NCBI GenBank assembly: GCA_017515325.1
Contig: JAFWGA010000067.1
Location: 1 to 36,974 of the forward strand
Direction: 5' to 3'
Source: Blautia sp.
GTDB taxonomy: Bacteria > Bacillota > Clostridia > Lachnospirales > Lachnospiraceae
DNA: 36,974 bases
Positions 24,889 through 32,790 of the stretch are shown in pieces. Position numbers and translations under genes: made by a program. The notes under the pieces were generated by a model that was given only the letters and a program-made list of their open reading frames with translations, made no database searches and was not told the DNA's origin. Every line of letters begins with the position of its first letter. The first letter of the stretch is position 1.

Positions 24889-24917
24889 ATACTATCACAT
24901 GCGTTTTCTTCTTACAA
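24889..24917 (-). promoter_or_regulatory. Promoter of the GH94 operon
   Basis: On the minus strand: TTGTAA (24912-24917), 17-base spacer, TAGTAT (24889-24894) with an extended TGA just before it. Start near 24882, about 90 bases before the ATG. The stretch 24918-25023 between this and the adhE promoter holds only a short TCTGT/ACAGA dyad (24941-24956). Confidence 0.5.
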
Positions 24918-25023
24918 TGTTAATTTAAAGCGGAACTTATTCTGTGTTATTACAGATTAAACCGCTTATTCTGCAATATCCTGGAACTCATGTGCGTTTT
25001 GTATGGCAAACTCGAAAGCGGTA

Positions 25024-25032
25024 TGCTATAAT
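25024..25032 (+). promoter_or_regulatory. Extended -10 promoter of adhE
   Basis: TGC-TATAAT (TATAAT at 25027-25032) is an extended -10 with a poor -35 (TGGCAA). A small GGGA/TCCC dyad (25036-25054) lies in the short leader. I see no full Rex operator here. Confidence 0.6.
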
Positions 25033-25081
25033 GTGCGGGACGGATGTCGTTCCCATTACCATATAAATGAAAGGAGACCCG

Positions 25082-27694
25082 ATGGAAAAGATTACCAACG
25101 TAGAAGAACTGGAAAACGCTCTTGCCCTGATGCGAAAAGCCCAGGAAAAGTTCGCGACGTATTCCCAGGAGCAGGTGGATGAAATCTTCAAGGCAGCCGC
25201 CATGGCAGCCAACAAGGCTCGTATTCCTCTGGCCAAAATGGCGGTGGCGGAAACCGGCATGGGTGTGGCCGAGGACAAAATCATCAAGAACCATTATGCT
25301 GCAGAATACATTTATAACAAGTACCGCTACACAAAGACCTGCGGTGTCCTGGAGGAGGATCCCGCCTTCGGCATCAAGACCATCGCCGCGCCCATCGGTC
25401 TGATCGCGGCTGTCATTCCTACCACCAATCCCACCTCGACGGCTATCTTCAAGACCCTGCTCTGCCTGAAGACAAGGAACGCCATCATTATCAGCCCCCA
25501 TCCCAGAGCAAAGGGATGCACCATCGAGGCAGCCAGGATTGTGTATGAAGCGGCCGTTGCAGCCGGAGCTCCCGAAGACATCATCGGCTGGATCGATGAG
25601 CCCTCCCTGGAGATGACCAACCTGGTCATGAAAGAGAGTGACTGTATCCTTGCCACTGGCGGACCCGGCATGGTTCGCGCTGCCTATTCCTCCGGAAAAC
25701 CGGCTTTGGGCGTCGGAGCAGGCAATACCCCTGTCATCATCGACAGCACAGCCGACATCAAGATGGCTGTCAACTCTGTGATCCATTCCAAAACCTTTGA
25801 CAATGGTATGATCTGTGCGTCGGAACAGTCTGTCACTGTTCTTGCCGATATCTACGACGCGGTAAAAGCAGAATTTGCTGCCCGCGGCTGCTATTTCCTG
25901 CAGGGTGACGAAATCGCGAAGGTCGGCCAGACCGTGATCATCAATGGCGGCGTCAATGCCAGGATCGTCGGCCAGAGCGCCTACACCATCGCCAAGATGG
26001 CCGGCGTCGATGTTCCGGAAAAGACAAAGATCCTCATCGGCGAGGTGGAATCCACAGACATTTCCGAGCCTTTTGCCCATGAGAAGCTTTCCCCCGTCCT
26101 TGCCATGTACAAGGCAGAAACCTTCGAGGAAGCCCTTTGCAAAGCGGAGCAGCTTGTCATGGACGGTGGTCCCGGTCATACCGCTTCCCTGTTTATCAAT
26201 ACAAACGAAAAAGAAAAAATGGCAGAACACGCCAGCCGCATGCATACCTGCCGTATCGTCGTGAATATGCCCTCAGCTCAGGGCGGCATCGGCGATATCT
26301 ACAACTTCAAGCTGGTACCGTCCCTTACCCTCGGCTGCGGATCCTGGGGTGGAAACTCCATTTCCCACAATGTAGGCGTGATGGATCTTCTGAATATCAA
26401 GACGGTTGCGGAGAGGAGAGAAAATATGTTGTGGCTGCGCCTTCCTGAAAAAGTATATTTTAAGAGAGGCTGCATGCCGGTGGCTCTGGATGAGCTGGGA
26501 ACCGTCATGCATAAAAAGAGATGCTTCATCGTGACGGATACCTTCCTCTACAAGAACGGTTATGTCAAACCAATCGAGGATAAGCTGGATGAGATGGGCA
26601 TCGTCCACGCCTGCTTCTATGATGTGGCCCCGGATCCCACTCTGCAGTGTGCCCTGGAAGGAACCAAGCAGATGGCTGCCTTTGAGCCGGACTGCATTAT
26701 CGCGCTTGGCGGCGGTTCCGCCATGGATGCCGGCAAGATTATGTGGGTCATGTATGAGCATCCGGACGTAAACTTCGATGACATGGCCATGGATTTCATG
26801 GATATCCGTAAGAGAGTCTATACCTTCCCGGAGATGGGCAAAAAAGCCTATTTTGTCGCTATCCCCACCTCTTCCGGAACGGGCTCCGAGGTGACTCCTT
26901 TCGCCATCATCACAGATGCGACGACAGGTACCAAGTGGCCCTTGGCTGACTATGAGCTGATGCCCAACATGGCCATCGTTGATGTTGACAATATGATGAA
27001 CCAGCCCAAGGGGCTTACCAGTGCTTCCGGTATCGATGTCATGACCCATGCTCTGGAAGCCTATGTCTCCGTCATGGCCTCCGACATGACCGACGGCATT
27101 GCCCTGAAGGCTACCAAGCTGGTGTTTGATTACCTTCCCTCCGCTTATATCAACGGTGCCAAGGATCCCACTGCCAGAGAGCATATGGCCATGGCCTCTA
27201 CCCTGGCCGGCGAAGCCTTCGCCAATGCCTTCCTGGGCATCAACCACAGCCTGGCCCATAAGCTGGGGGCATACCACCATATCCCCCACGGTGTAGCCAA
27301 CGCCCTTGTCCTTACCTATGTCATGCGCTACAACGCCAATCCGGTTCCCACCAAGATGGGCACCTTCCCGCAATACGAATATCCCCATACGCTGGAGCGT
27401 TACTGCGATATCGCCCGTTACAATGGTCTGGTCGGCAAGGATGACCAGGAGACCTTCGATCTGTTGATCGCAAAGCTCGAGGAGCTGAAAAAGACCATCG
27501 GCATCCCTGCTTCCATCAAGGAATGGGGCATCAAGGAGGAGGATTTCCTGGCAACGCTCGACGAAATGACAGAGAACGCCTTCAACGATCAGTGTACGGG
27601 CGCCAACCCGCGCTATCCGCTGATGAGCGAGCTCAAGGAGCTGTATCTGATGGCATATTACGGAAAGGACACCAGGGAGGCAGCCCTGATCTGA
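25082..27694 (+). CDS. adhE: Bifunctional acetaldehyde-CoA / alcohol dehydrogenase
   Basis: This 870-residue fusion enzyme reduces acetyl-CoA to acetaldehyde and then to ethanol with two NADH, the main NADH sink of mixed fermentation. The N-terminal aldehyde dehydrogenase half has catalytic Cys245 in GMICASEQS and cofactor loop GAGNTPV. The C-terminal iron alcohol dehydrogenase half starts near 450, with GGGSAMDAGK (543-552) and iron ligands Asp652, His656, His722 and His736. AdhE proteins assemble into helical spirosomes (family knowledge). Length is normal. The ATG at 25082 has AAAGGAG upstream. Codon use shows strong bias to C/G-ending codons, as expected for high expression. It is transcribed alone or with the kinase 171 bases downstream. 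Confidence 0.97.
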   Translation: MEKITNVEELENALALMRKAQEKFATYSQEQVDEIFKAAAMAANKARIPLAKMAVAETGMGVAEDKIIKNHYAAEYIYNKYRYTKTCGVLEEDPAFGIKTIAAPIGLIAAVIPTTNPTSTAIFKTLLCLKTRNAIIISPHPRAKGCTIEAARIVYEAAVAAGAPEDIIGWIDEPSLEMTNLVMKESDCILATGGPGMVRAAYSSGKPALGVGAGNTPVIIDSTADIKMAVNSVIHSKTFDNGMICASEQSVTVLADIYDAVKAEFAARGCYFLQGDEIAKVGQTVIINGGVNARIVGQSAYTIAKMAGVDVPEKTKILIGEVESTDISEPFAHEKLSPVLAMYKAETFEEALCKAEQLVMDGGPGHTASLFINTNEKEKMAEHASRMHTCRIVVNMPSAQGGIGDIYNFKLVPSLTLGCGSWGGNSISHNVGVMDLLNIKTVAERRENMLWLRLPEKVYFKRGCMPVALDELGTVMHKKRCFIVTDTFLYKNGYVKPIEDKLDEMGIVHACFYDVAPDPTLQCALEGTKQMAAFEPDCIIALGGGSAMDAGKIMWVMYEHPDVNFDDMAMDFMDIRKRVYTFPEMGKKAYFVAIPTSSGTGSEVTPFAIITDATTGTKWPLADYELMPNMAIVDVDNMMNQPKGLTSASGIDVMTHALEAYVSVMASDMTDGIALKATKLVFDYLPSAYINGAKDPTAREHMAMASTLAGEAFANAFLGINHSLAHKLGAYHHIPHGVANALVLTYVMRYNANPVPTKMGTFPQYEYPHTLERYCDIARYNGLVGKDDQETFDLLIAKLEELKKTIGIPASIKEWGIKEEDFLATLDEMTENAFNDQCTGANPRYPLMSELKELYLMAYYGKDTREAALI

Positions 27695-27734
27695 GGTCTT
27701 TCCTCTTGTCAGCATAAGGCTCATAAAAAGCGCC

Positions 27735-27771
27735 GGCGACTCTCTCCCCTCTCCCCTGGCTGGGTGTCGCC
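27735..27771 (+). terminator. Stem-loop after adhE
   Basis: GGCGAC (27735-27740) pairs with GTCGCC (27766-27771) around a C/T-rich loop. There is no U-run. It may be an mRNA 3' end or a leader element of the next gene. Confidence 0.3.
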
Positions 27772-27865
27772 GCAGCGGCAGCATCTGTGAATGGCCCGGG
27801 GACAGCTTCGGACTGAGTACCGCCTGATTGCACTATCGTCATGGCTTATTGTAAAGGAGGAACCC

Positions 27866-28615
27866 ATGGCAAACAGAGAGATCATCGAGGAGAAATCCTA
27901 TAAAACCGTATACCGGGAGGGGAATGTGATCGTAAAGGAGTTTACGCCTTCCCATCCCAAGTCAGACGTTTTTAATGAAGCCTACATTCATACCTGTGTG
28001 GAAGAGGCAGGTGTTCCTGTGCCAAGGATCATCTCCGTGGAGCCCGCCAACGGGGGCTGGGCACTTTCCATGGAATATGTTCCCGGCAAGACCCTGGAGC
28101 AGCTGATGAAGGAAAACCCGGACAAGTGCGGGGAGTACATCGAGAAGCTGGTGGAAATCCAGCTGGAGGTTGCTCAGCACAGGGTCCCCAAGCTGCGCAA
28201 TACCAGGTATAAACTGGAGGATGTCATCAATGGCATGACAGAGATCGATGCCAGCACCCGCTATGAACTGCTGCAGCGCATCCATGGCATGAAGCGTCAC
28301 ACCAGGCTCTGCCACGGTGATTTTGTCCCCTCCAATGTTCTGCTCCGGGAAGACGGCAGCTATTGTATCCTCGACTGGGCTCATGCCAGCTCCGGCAACG
28401 CGGGTGCCGACGCGGCCATCACCTATCTGCGCTTTTGTCTGGATGATCCGCAGCTGGCGGATACCTATCTGAAGTGCTACTGCCAGAAGGCCGATATGGC
28501 TATCCAGTATGTTCAGACCTGGATGCCTATTGTGGCTGCCGCCCAGCTTGCCAAGCATAAGGAGAATGAGCGGGAGCTTCTGGAGAAGTGGATCAGCGTT
28601 GCTGAGTATCAATAA
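27866..28615 (+). CDS. APH/choline-kinase-fold phosphotransferase
   Basis: This 249-residue protein has the aminoglycoside phosphotransferase-type kinase fold. Lys24 (NVIVKEF) is the ATP-anchoring lysine. The catalytic loop HGDFVPSNVLL has Asp152 and Asn157, and the metal Asp170 lies in ILDWAHASSGNAGAD. It phosphorylates a small hydroxyl substrate in the cytosol. Family members act on choline, homoserine, methylthioribose, fructosamine or aminoglycosides, and the sequence does not say which. Resistance is not implied. The ATG at 27866 has AAAGGAGG 5 bases upstream; the longer reading lacks this. It follows adhE and is itself followed after 12 bases by repeat copy 2. Confidence 0.85.
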   Translation: MANREIIEEKSYKTVYREGNVIVKEFTPSHPKSDVFNEAYIHTCVEEAGVPVPRIISVEPANGGWALSMEYVPGKTLEQLMKENPDKCGEYIEKLVEIQLEVAQHRVPKLRNTRYKLEDVINGMTEIDASTRYELLQRIHGMKRHTRLCHGDFVPSNVLLREDGSYCILDWAHASSGNAGADAAITYLRFCLDDPQLADTYLKCYCQKADMAIQYVQTWMPIVAAAQLAKHKENERELLEKWISVAEYQ

Positions 28616-28627
28616 TATTTCAGGTAA

Positions 28628-28781
28628 GGCCCTGTAATTAAATTCCTCTGCCCTCTGACTTGTCTTCGCAAGCATCTGCCGCGTTGTCGTCAGTTGGCGA
28701 TGCCCGCATCGCCGCCTTCCTCCGCCTTGCATATGCTCACGAATACTGCGTCATATGGCTAAGTTATTTAATTACAGTGCC
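28628..28781. mobile_element. MITE-like repeat, copy 2 (complete, internally shortened)
   Basis: The left end GGCCCTGTAATTAAAT and right end ATTTAATTACAGTGCC are inverted repeats with 15 of 16 matches. TAA at 28625-28627 and TAA at 28782-28784 flank it as a 3-bp target duplication. Compared with copies 1 and 3 it lacks about 52 bases in the middle, including the GGCGCT and GAGTGCC stems, but keeps the GGCGATG/CATCGCC hairpin. No coding capacity. It lies just after the kinase stop codon. Confidence 0.85.
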
Positions 28782-28832
28782 TAATGATTTCAGTTAGTCC
28801 TCGGCTTCCAGGGTGTTGAGCCGGACAGTTGG

Positions 28833-28868
28833 CAGGGGCTCACCGGCAAGAAAAACGGTGAGCCCCTG
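28833..28868 (+). terminator. 13-bp perfect stem-loop, likely terminator
   Basis: CAGGGGCTCACCG (28833-28845), a 10-base loop, then CGGTGAGCCCCTG (28856-28868), followed by the pyrimidine run CTCTTCTTCTCTC. It likely ends the adhE/kinase transcript despite the imperfect U-run. Confidence 0.55.
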
Positions 28869-29066
28869 CTCTTCTTCTCTCCCTTCCGGTCTGGCCGCGC
28901 CTTTTTGCCGATGTGGAGATGGTTCGCCTCTGCCGTCTGTCCGCCAGTCCTGGCGCGAAAGACTAAGCTATCCGGGACAATGCCTCTTTGTTTTTAAGTT
29001 TGATTGGAACTACGAAGCATAAAGTGCCGGGTCGTTACCTATGGTTCTGAACAGGAATGGGGTGTT
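28869..29066 (+). promoter_or_regulatory. GH42 upstream region
   Basis: A perfect dyad CGCCAG-tc-CTGGCG at 28942-28955 could be an operator. A weak promoter-like pair, TTGTTT with TACGAA 17 bases later (about 28989-29017), lies before the gene. Nothing else is recognisable and no small gene is supported. Confidence 0.3.
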
Positions 29067-31127
29067 ATGAGAAAAAAACAGAATTTTGTCTGGAGTGAGT
29101 TGAATCTTGGGGTTTGTTATTATCCGGAGCACTGGAGTGAATCTCTCTGGGAGGAGGATCTTGTCCGGATGAAGGAGGCAGGGATCGGAACGGTCCGGGT
29201 TGCGGAGTTTGCCTGGAGTAAGACGGAGCCGCGGGAGGGCGAGTTCTCCTTTGATTTTTGGGACCGTTTTCTTGACACGGCTGAAAAGGCAGATATGAAG
29301 GTTATCTTCTGTACTCCCTCTGCCACTCCCCCTGCCTGGCTGACCGAAAAGTATCCGGAGGTGCTGAATGCCCGCAAGGATGGCGCCCTCTATCGTCATG
29401 GTATGCGGCGGCATTACAATTATAATTCTCCCAGATATCAGGAGCTGGTTGCCCGGATCGTAGACCGGCTGGGGCGGCATTTTGGGAAACGGTCCTGTAT
29501 TATCGGCTGGCAGATTGACAATGAGATCAATTGTGAGACCGCCGAGTTTTACTCAGAGAGTGACACCCTTGCCTTCCGCCGGTTTCTGAGGGACAGATAT
29601 GGCAGTCTGGATGCCTTAAACAAGGCCTGGGGAACAGTTTTCTGGAATCAGACCTATACGGATTGGGATGAGGTTCATGTCCCTCGTCTGACCATCCATG
29701 ACAGTACCAATCCCCATGAATGCCTGGACTATATCCGTTTTGTCTCCGAAAGTGCCAATCACTGGTGCAAAATGCAAAGTGATATCCTGCGGAAATATAT
29801 CAAGACGGAGGATTTTATCACCACCAATGGAATGTTCGGCAGCCTGGACAATCACCGGATGACGGATGAAGCTCTTGATGTCTATACCTACGATTCTTAT
29901 CCTGATTTTGCCTTCTGTCTGTGTGAGGATCCCAGGCACAGCAGAAACCTTAACGACCGGAAGTGGAGCGAACGTCTTTCCCAGGTCCGCTCCATCTGTC
30001 CTCACTTTGGGATCATGGAGCAGCAGTCCGGCGCCATCGGCTGGAATACACGGATGGAAGCGCCTGCGCCTAAACCTGGTCAGATGATGCTCTGGGCTAT
30101 GCAGAGCATTGCTCACGGAGCGGACTATGTCAGCTTTTTCCGCTGGCGCACGGCAACCATGGGAACGGAAATCTACTGGCATGGAATTCTGGACTATGAC
30201 AATAGAGATAACCGGAAGCTTTCTGAAGTGAAAGAGATTGGCAAACGGATTCGGGCAATAGCCGAGACAACCGGAGCCAGGTATCTGGCTCGTGTAGGTA
30301 TTCTGCGGGATTATGACAATCTGTGGGATTGTGATGTGGATGTCTGGCACAGCCGCCTTACCTGGCCCAGCGAGGAGGAAATCTATATCGCGGGTCAGAT
30401 CAGTCATACTCCCATGGACTATGTACAGCTTCTTGACAGTACTCAGATCTGCGAGCTGGCATCCTATGACCTTCTTTTCTATCCGCATCCGGAAATCCTG
30501 ACGCAGGAGCGGGCAGACCTTCTCAAGGCTTATGTTGAACAGGGTGGGACTTTGATCCTTGGGGCCAGAACCGGACAGAAGGACATAAACGGCCAATGCG
30601 TGATGCAGCCCATGCCTGGTCTTCTATCTCCTGTTACCGGAAGTGATGTGGAGGAATACACCTTTGTGGGTCCCGCTGACGAGCCTCAGTCCATGCTGTG
30701 GAACGGGCAGTCCATCCCAACCGGTATTTTCAGTGATATATTATCTTTAAGGGAGTCCGGAGATCATGCAAAGATTCTGGCCGTTTATGAGAAGGATTAT
30801 TACAAGGGTAAGGGAGCTCTGATCGAGAAAGCCCTGGGAAATGGCCGGGTACTTCATTTTGGTGGCAGCTTTACCCGGGAAAATGTCCTTGCCTTCCTTC
30901 GTTATACCGCTGCTGCCGCTCCCTTTGCTGACCTGATTTCTCTTCCTTCGGACTGCGAGCTGGCCGTTAAGGAAAAAGATGGGACGCAATGGCTGTTCGC
31001 ATTGAACTATAGCCGCATGCCGCAGGATATAGACGTTAGGCAGCCTCTCCTGGATCTGGATGCAGGGAAACAGGTGCAGGGAAGCATTCGGCTTGAGGCC
31101 TTCGAGACTAAGGTATTCCGGAAATAA
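29067..31127 (+). CDS. GH42 beta-galactosidase
   Basis: This 686-residue enzyme hydrolyses terminal beta-galactosides; some GH42 members act on alpha-L-arabinopyranosides. It has the GH42 three-domain layout: TIM barrel (LNLGVCYYPEHW near residue 12 onward), trimerisation domain (about 390-600, with YDLLFYPHPEIL and GGTLILGART) and a small C-terminal beta domain. Catalytic residues are Glu153 (GWQIDNE, acid/base) and Glu318 (FGIMEQQSG, nucleophile). There is no signal peptide, so it acts in the cytosol on imported oligosaccharides. The ATG at 29067 is chosen by homology to the usual N terminus; its ribosome site (AGGA..GGTG) is modest. It is followed by the oxidoreductase 72 bases downstream. 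Confidence 0.92.
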   Translation: MRKKQNFVWSELNLGVCYYPEHWSESLWEEDLVRMKEAGIGTVRVAEFAWSKTEPREGEFSFDFWDRFLDTAEKADMKVIFCTPSATPPAWLTEKYPEVLNARKDGALYRHGMRRHYNYNSPRYQELVARIVDRLGRHFGKRSCIIGWQIDNEINCETAEFYSESDTLAFRRFLRDRYGSLDALNKAWGTVFWNQTYTDWDEVHVPRLTIHDSTNPHECLDYIRFVSESANHWCKMQSDILRKYIKTEDFITTNGMFGSLDNHRMTDEALDVYTYDSYPDFAFCLCEDPRHSRNLNDRKWSERLSQVRSICPHFGIMEQQSGAIGWNTRMEAPAPKPGQMMLWAMQSIAHGADYVSFFRWRTATMGTEIYWHGILDYDNRDNRKLSEVKEIGKRIRAIAETTGARYLARVGILRDYDNLWDCDVDVWHSRLTWPSEEEIYIAGQISHTPMDYVQLLDSTQICELASYDLLFYPHPEILTQERADLLKAYVEQGGTLILGARTGQKDINGQCVMQPMPGLLSPVTGSDVEEYTFVGPADEPQSMLWNGQSIPTGIFSDILSLRESGDHAKILAVYEKDYYKGKGALIEKALGNGRVLHFGGSFTRENVLAFLRYTAAAAPFADLISLPSDCELAVKEKDGTQWLFALNYSRMPQDIDVRQPLLDLDAGKQVQGSIRLEAFETKVFRK

Positions 31128-31199
31128 ATGAGGCGGGAGCCTGCCAGCTATTGTCGTTGACGATAAAACACATTTTTTAAAAACAGGAGAAACAAACCA

Positions 31200-32180
31200 A
31201 TGAAATGGGGAATTTTAGCCACGGGAAGCATTGCGAAAAAATTCGCCTCCACCATCCTTGCCATGAAGGATGAGGGGGAAGCCCTTGTCGCTGTTGGCTC
31301 ACGCAGCCTTGAGAAAGCTAAGGCCTTTGCCGAGGAACACCGGATTCCCACCTGTTATGGCTCCTACCAGGAGCTGGCCCAGGCGCCGGATGTGGAAGCC
31401 GTCTATGTCGCTACCCCCAATAACCTTCACTATGAAAACTGTAGAATGTGTCTGCTTGCCGGAAAACATGTGCTTTGTGAGAAGCCCTTTACCCTCCGGC
31501 CTGAACAGGCCGAAGAGCTCTATTCTCTGGCAAAGGAAAAAGGCCTCTTTCTGATGGAGGCTTTCTGGATCCGTCTTCTCCCTCTATACGATGCGCTGAT
31601 CCCCATGCTCAGAGACGGTCGTATCGGAGAGATCCGGGAAATCAGGGTACAGTATGGCTTTACCTCCCAGGGTGCCCGCAGGGAGAGAAAGTTCCGTTCC
31701 GAGCTGGGCGGGGGTGCTCTTCTGGATATCGGGATCTATAATCTGGGCTTTCTTCAGATGGTCACAGGCACAGCCCCTCTCTCCTTTTCCACCCAGACGC
31801 TTCGCCTGAATGAATTCAGGACCGACGCCTACAGCGATATCACCCTCGTCTATGCCAATGGATGCACCGCTCACTCCATTCAGACCATCGGACAGGAACT
31901 GGAAAGAAACGCGCTTATCACCGGAACCTTAGGCACGGTTTTCCTGGAGGATTTCCAACATGCCGTACAGATGACCATAAAGGTACAGGGGCAGGAGGAA
32001 GAAACCCTTACCTACCCCATGGATATCAACGGCTTTGAGTATGAGATCCGGGAAGCCTCCCGCTGCGCTGCCATGGGAAAGTTTTGCAGCGATATCTATC
32101 CCCCCAAGGACAGCATCGCCCTCTCGCAGCTTCTCTTTGATATCCGTCAGAGTTGGAATATGCAGTTTGACGGAGAATAA
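31200..32180 (+). CDS. Gfo/Idh/MocA family oxidoreductase
   Basis: This 326-residue NAD(P)-dependent sugar or polyol dehydrogenase has an N-terminal Rossmann fold (WGILATGSIAKKFA), the signature EKPF near residue 98, and the catalytic-site motif GGGALLDIGIYNL (about 176-188). The lack of the usual His in the DxGxxH-like motif (Tyr here) is common in the dihydrodiol dehydrogenase-like subgroup. It probably oxidises a sugar released by neighbouring glycosidases (inference). AGGAG lies 10 bases before the ATG. It is co-directional with GH42 and 23 bases before the HD gene. Confidence 0.88.
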   Translation: MKWGILATGSIAKKFASTILAMKDEGEALVAVGSRSLEKAKAFAEEHRIPTCYGSYQELAQAPDVEAVYVATPNNLHYENCRMCLLAGKHVLCEKPFTLRPEQAEELYSLAKEKGLFLMEAFWIRLLPLYDALIPMLRDGRIGEIREIRVQYGFTSQGARRERKFRSELGGGALLDIGIYNLGFLQMVTGTAPLSFSTQTLRLNEFRTDAYSDITLVYANGCTAHSIQTIGQELERNALITGTLGTVFLEDFQHAVQMTIKVQGQEEETLTYPMDINGFEYEIREASRCAAMGKFCSDIYPPKDSIALSQLLFDIRQSWNMQFDGE

Positions 32181-32203
32181 GGCGAATCATGAGGTGACAG
32201 ACC

Positions 32204-32686
32204 ATGAAAGACATTTCCATGAAAACAGCTACCGAAAAAGAACTTGGCCAATATATCGTTTCCTCCCCCCTGTTTCGGCGCTCCTTAAAGCAGGAGCACC
32301 ATTTCGACACAACACTGGGAAGACATTCCATAGAGGTGACAAAAGCCGCCATGCGCCTGTGCTCTAAGCTGGATCAGTTGGGAATACAGACAGACCATAA
32401 TTGTATGATGGTTGCATCCCTCTGCCACGACCTGGGAATGGTCGACCGAAACGACCGCTATCAGAATAATATGGAATGCTGTCAGAAGCATCCCGGCAAT
32501 TCCGTGAAGGAGGCTCTGAAGCTGCTGCCGGATCTGGATCAAAAGACCCAGGACGCTATCCTCAGCCATATGTGGCCTCTCTCGCGCCACATGCCTTCCT
32601 CGAAAGAGGGATGGATCCTCCTGGCTGCGGACAAATATGTGTCTTCCGCCGGCACTATCCGGCACCTGCTGGAGAAAATCAAATAG
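32204..32686 (+). CDS. HD-domain protein (predicted metal-dependent phosphohydrolase)
   Basis: This 160-residue protein has an HD-type metal site: His41 (GRHSIEVT), His75-Asp76 (CHDLGMVDR), His96, His122/His129 and Asp143 (AADKYVS). The set with extra His resembles HDIG/YfbR-like hydrolases that act on nucleotides or phosphosugars; the substrate is unknown. The ribosome site GAGGTGA precedes the ATG. It is the last gene of the GH42 group, before a strong terminator. Confidence 0.82.
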   Translation: MKDISMKTATEKELGQYIVSSPLFRRSLKQEHHFDTTLGRHSIEVTKAAMRLCSKLDQLGIQTDHNCMMVASLCHDLGMVDRNDRYQNNMECCQKHPGNSVKEALKLLPDLDQKTQDAILSHMWPLSRHMPSSKEGWILLAADKYVSSAGTIRHLLEKIK

Positions 32687-32718
32687 GATAGAGGGAGGAG
32701 GCTCTGGGATGAAACAGA

Positions 32719-32755
32719 AAAAGGCACAGGTCTGACCTGTGCCTTTTGTTTTTCT
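32719..32755. terminator. Bidirectional intrinsic terminator
   Basis: AAAAGGCACAGGT-ctg-ACCTGTGCCTTTT followed by GTTTTT on the plus strand, with TTTTTCTG when read on the minus strand. It serves both the HD gene and the convergent GH120 gene. Confidence 0.9.
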
Positions 32756-32790
32756 CTGTAGTCTCTATAGAAGGTTGTCACCAGGCTCGT

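Noticed and set aside
24790-25081. Rex operator upstream of adhE
   Set aside because: Only partial TTAA-type matches near 24918; no full TTGTTAA/TTAACAA dyad.
26273-27784. Long antisense open frame (about 500 codons) opposite adhE, and another at 24950-26245
   Set aside because: They mirror the strongly biased codons of adhE, have His/Gly/Asp-rich composition with no recognisable fold and no ribosome site.
27866-28615. Aminoglycoside resistance gene or MtnK
   Set aside because: Only the general APH kinase motifs are visible; nothing specific supports either function.
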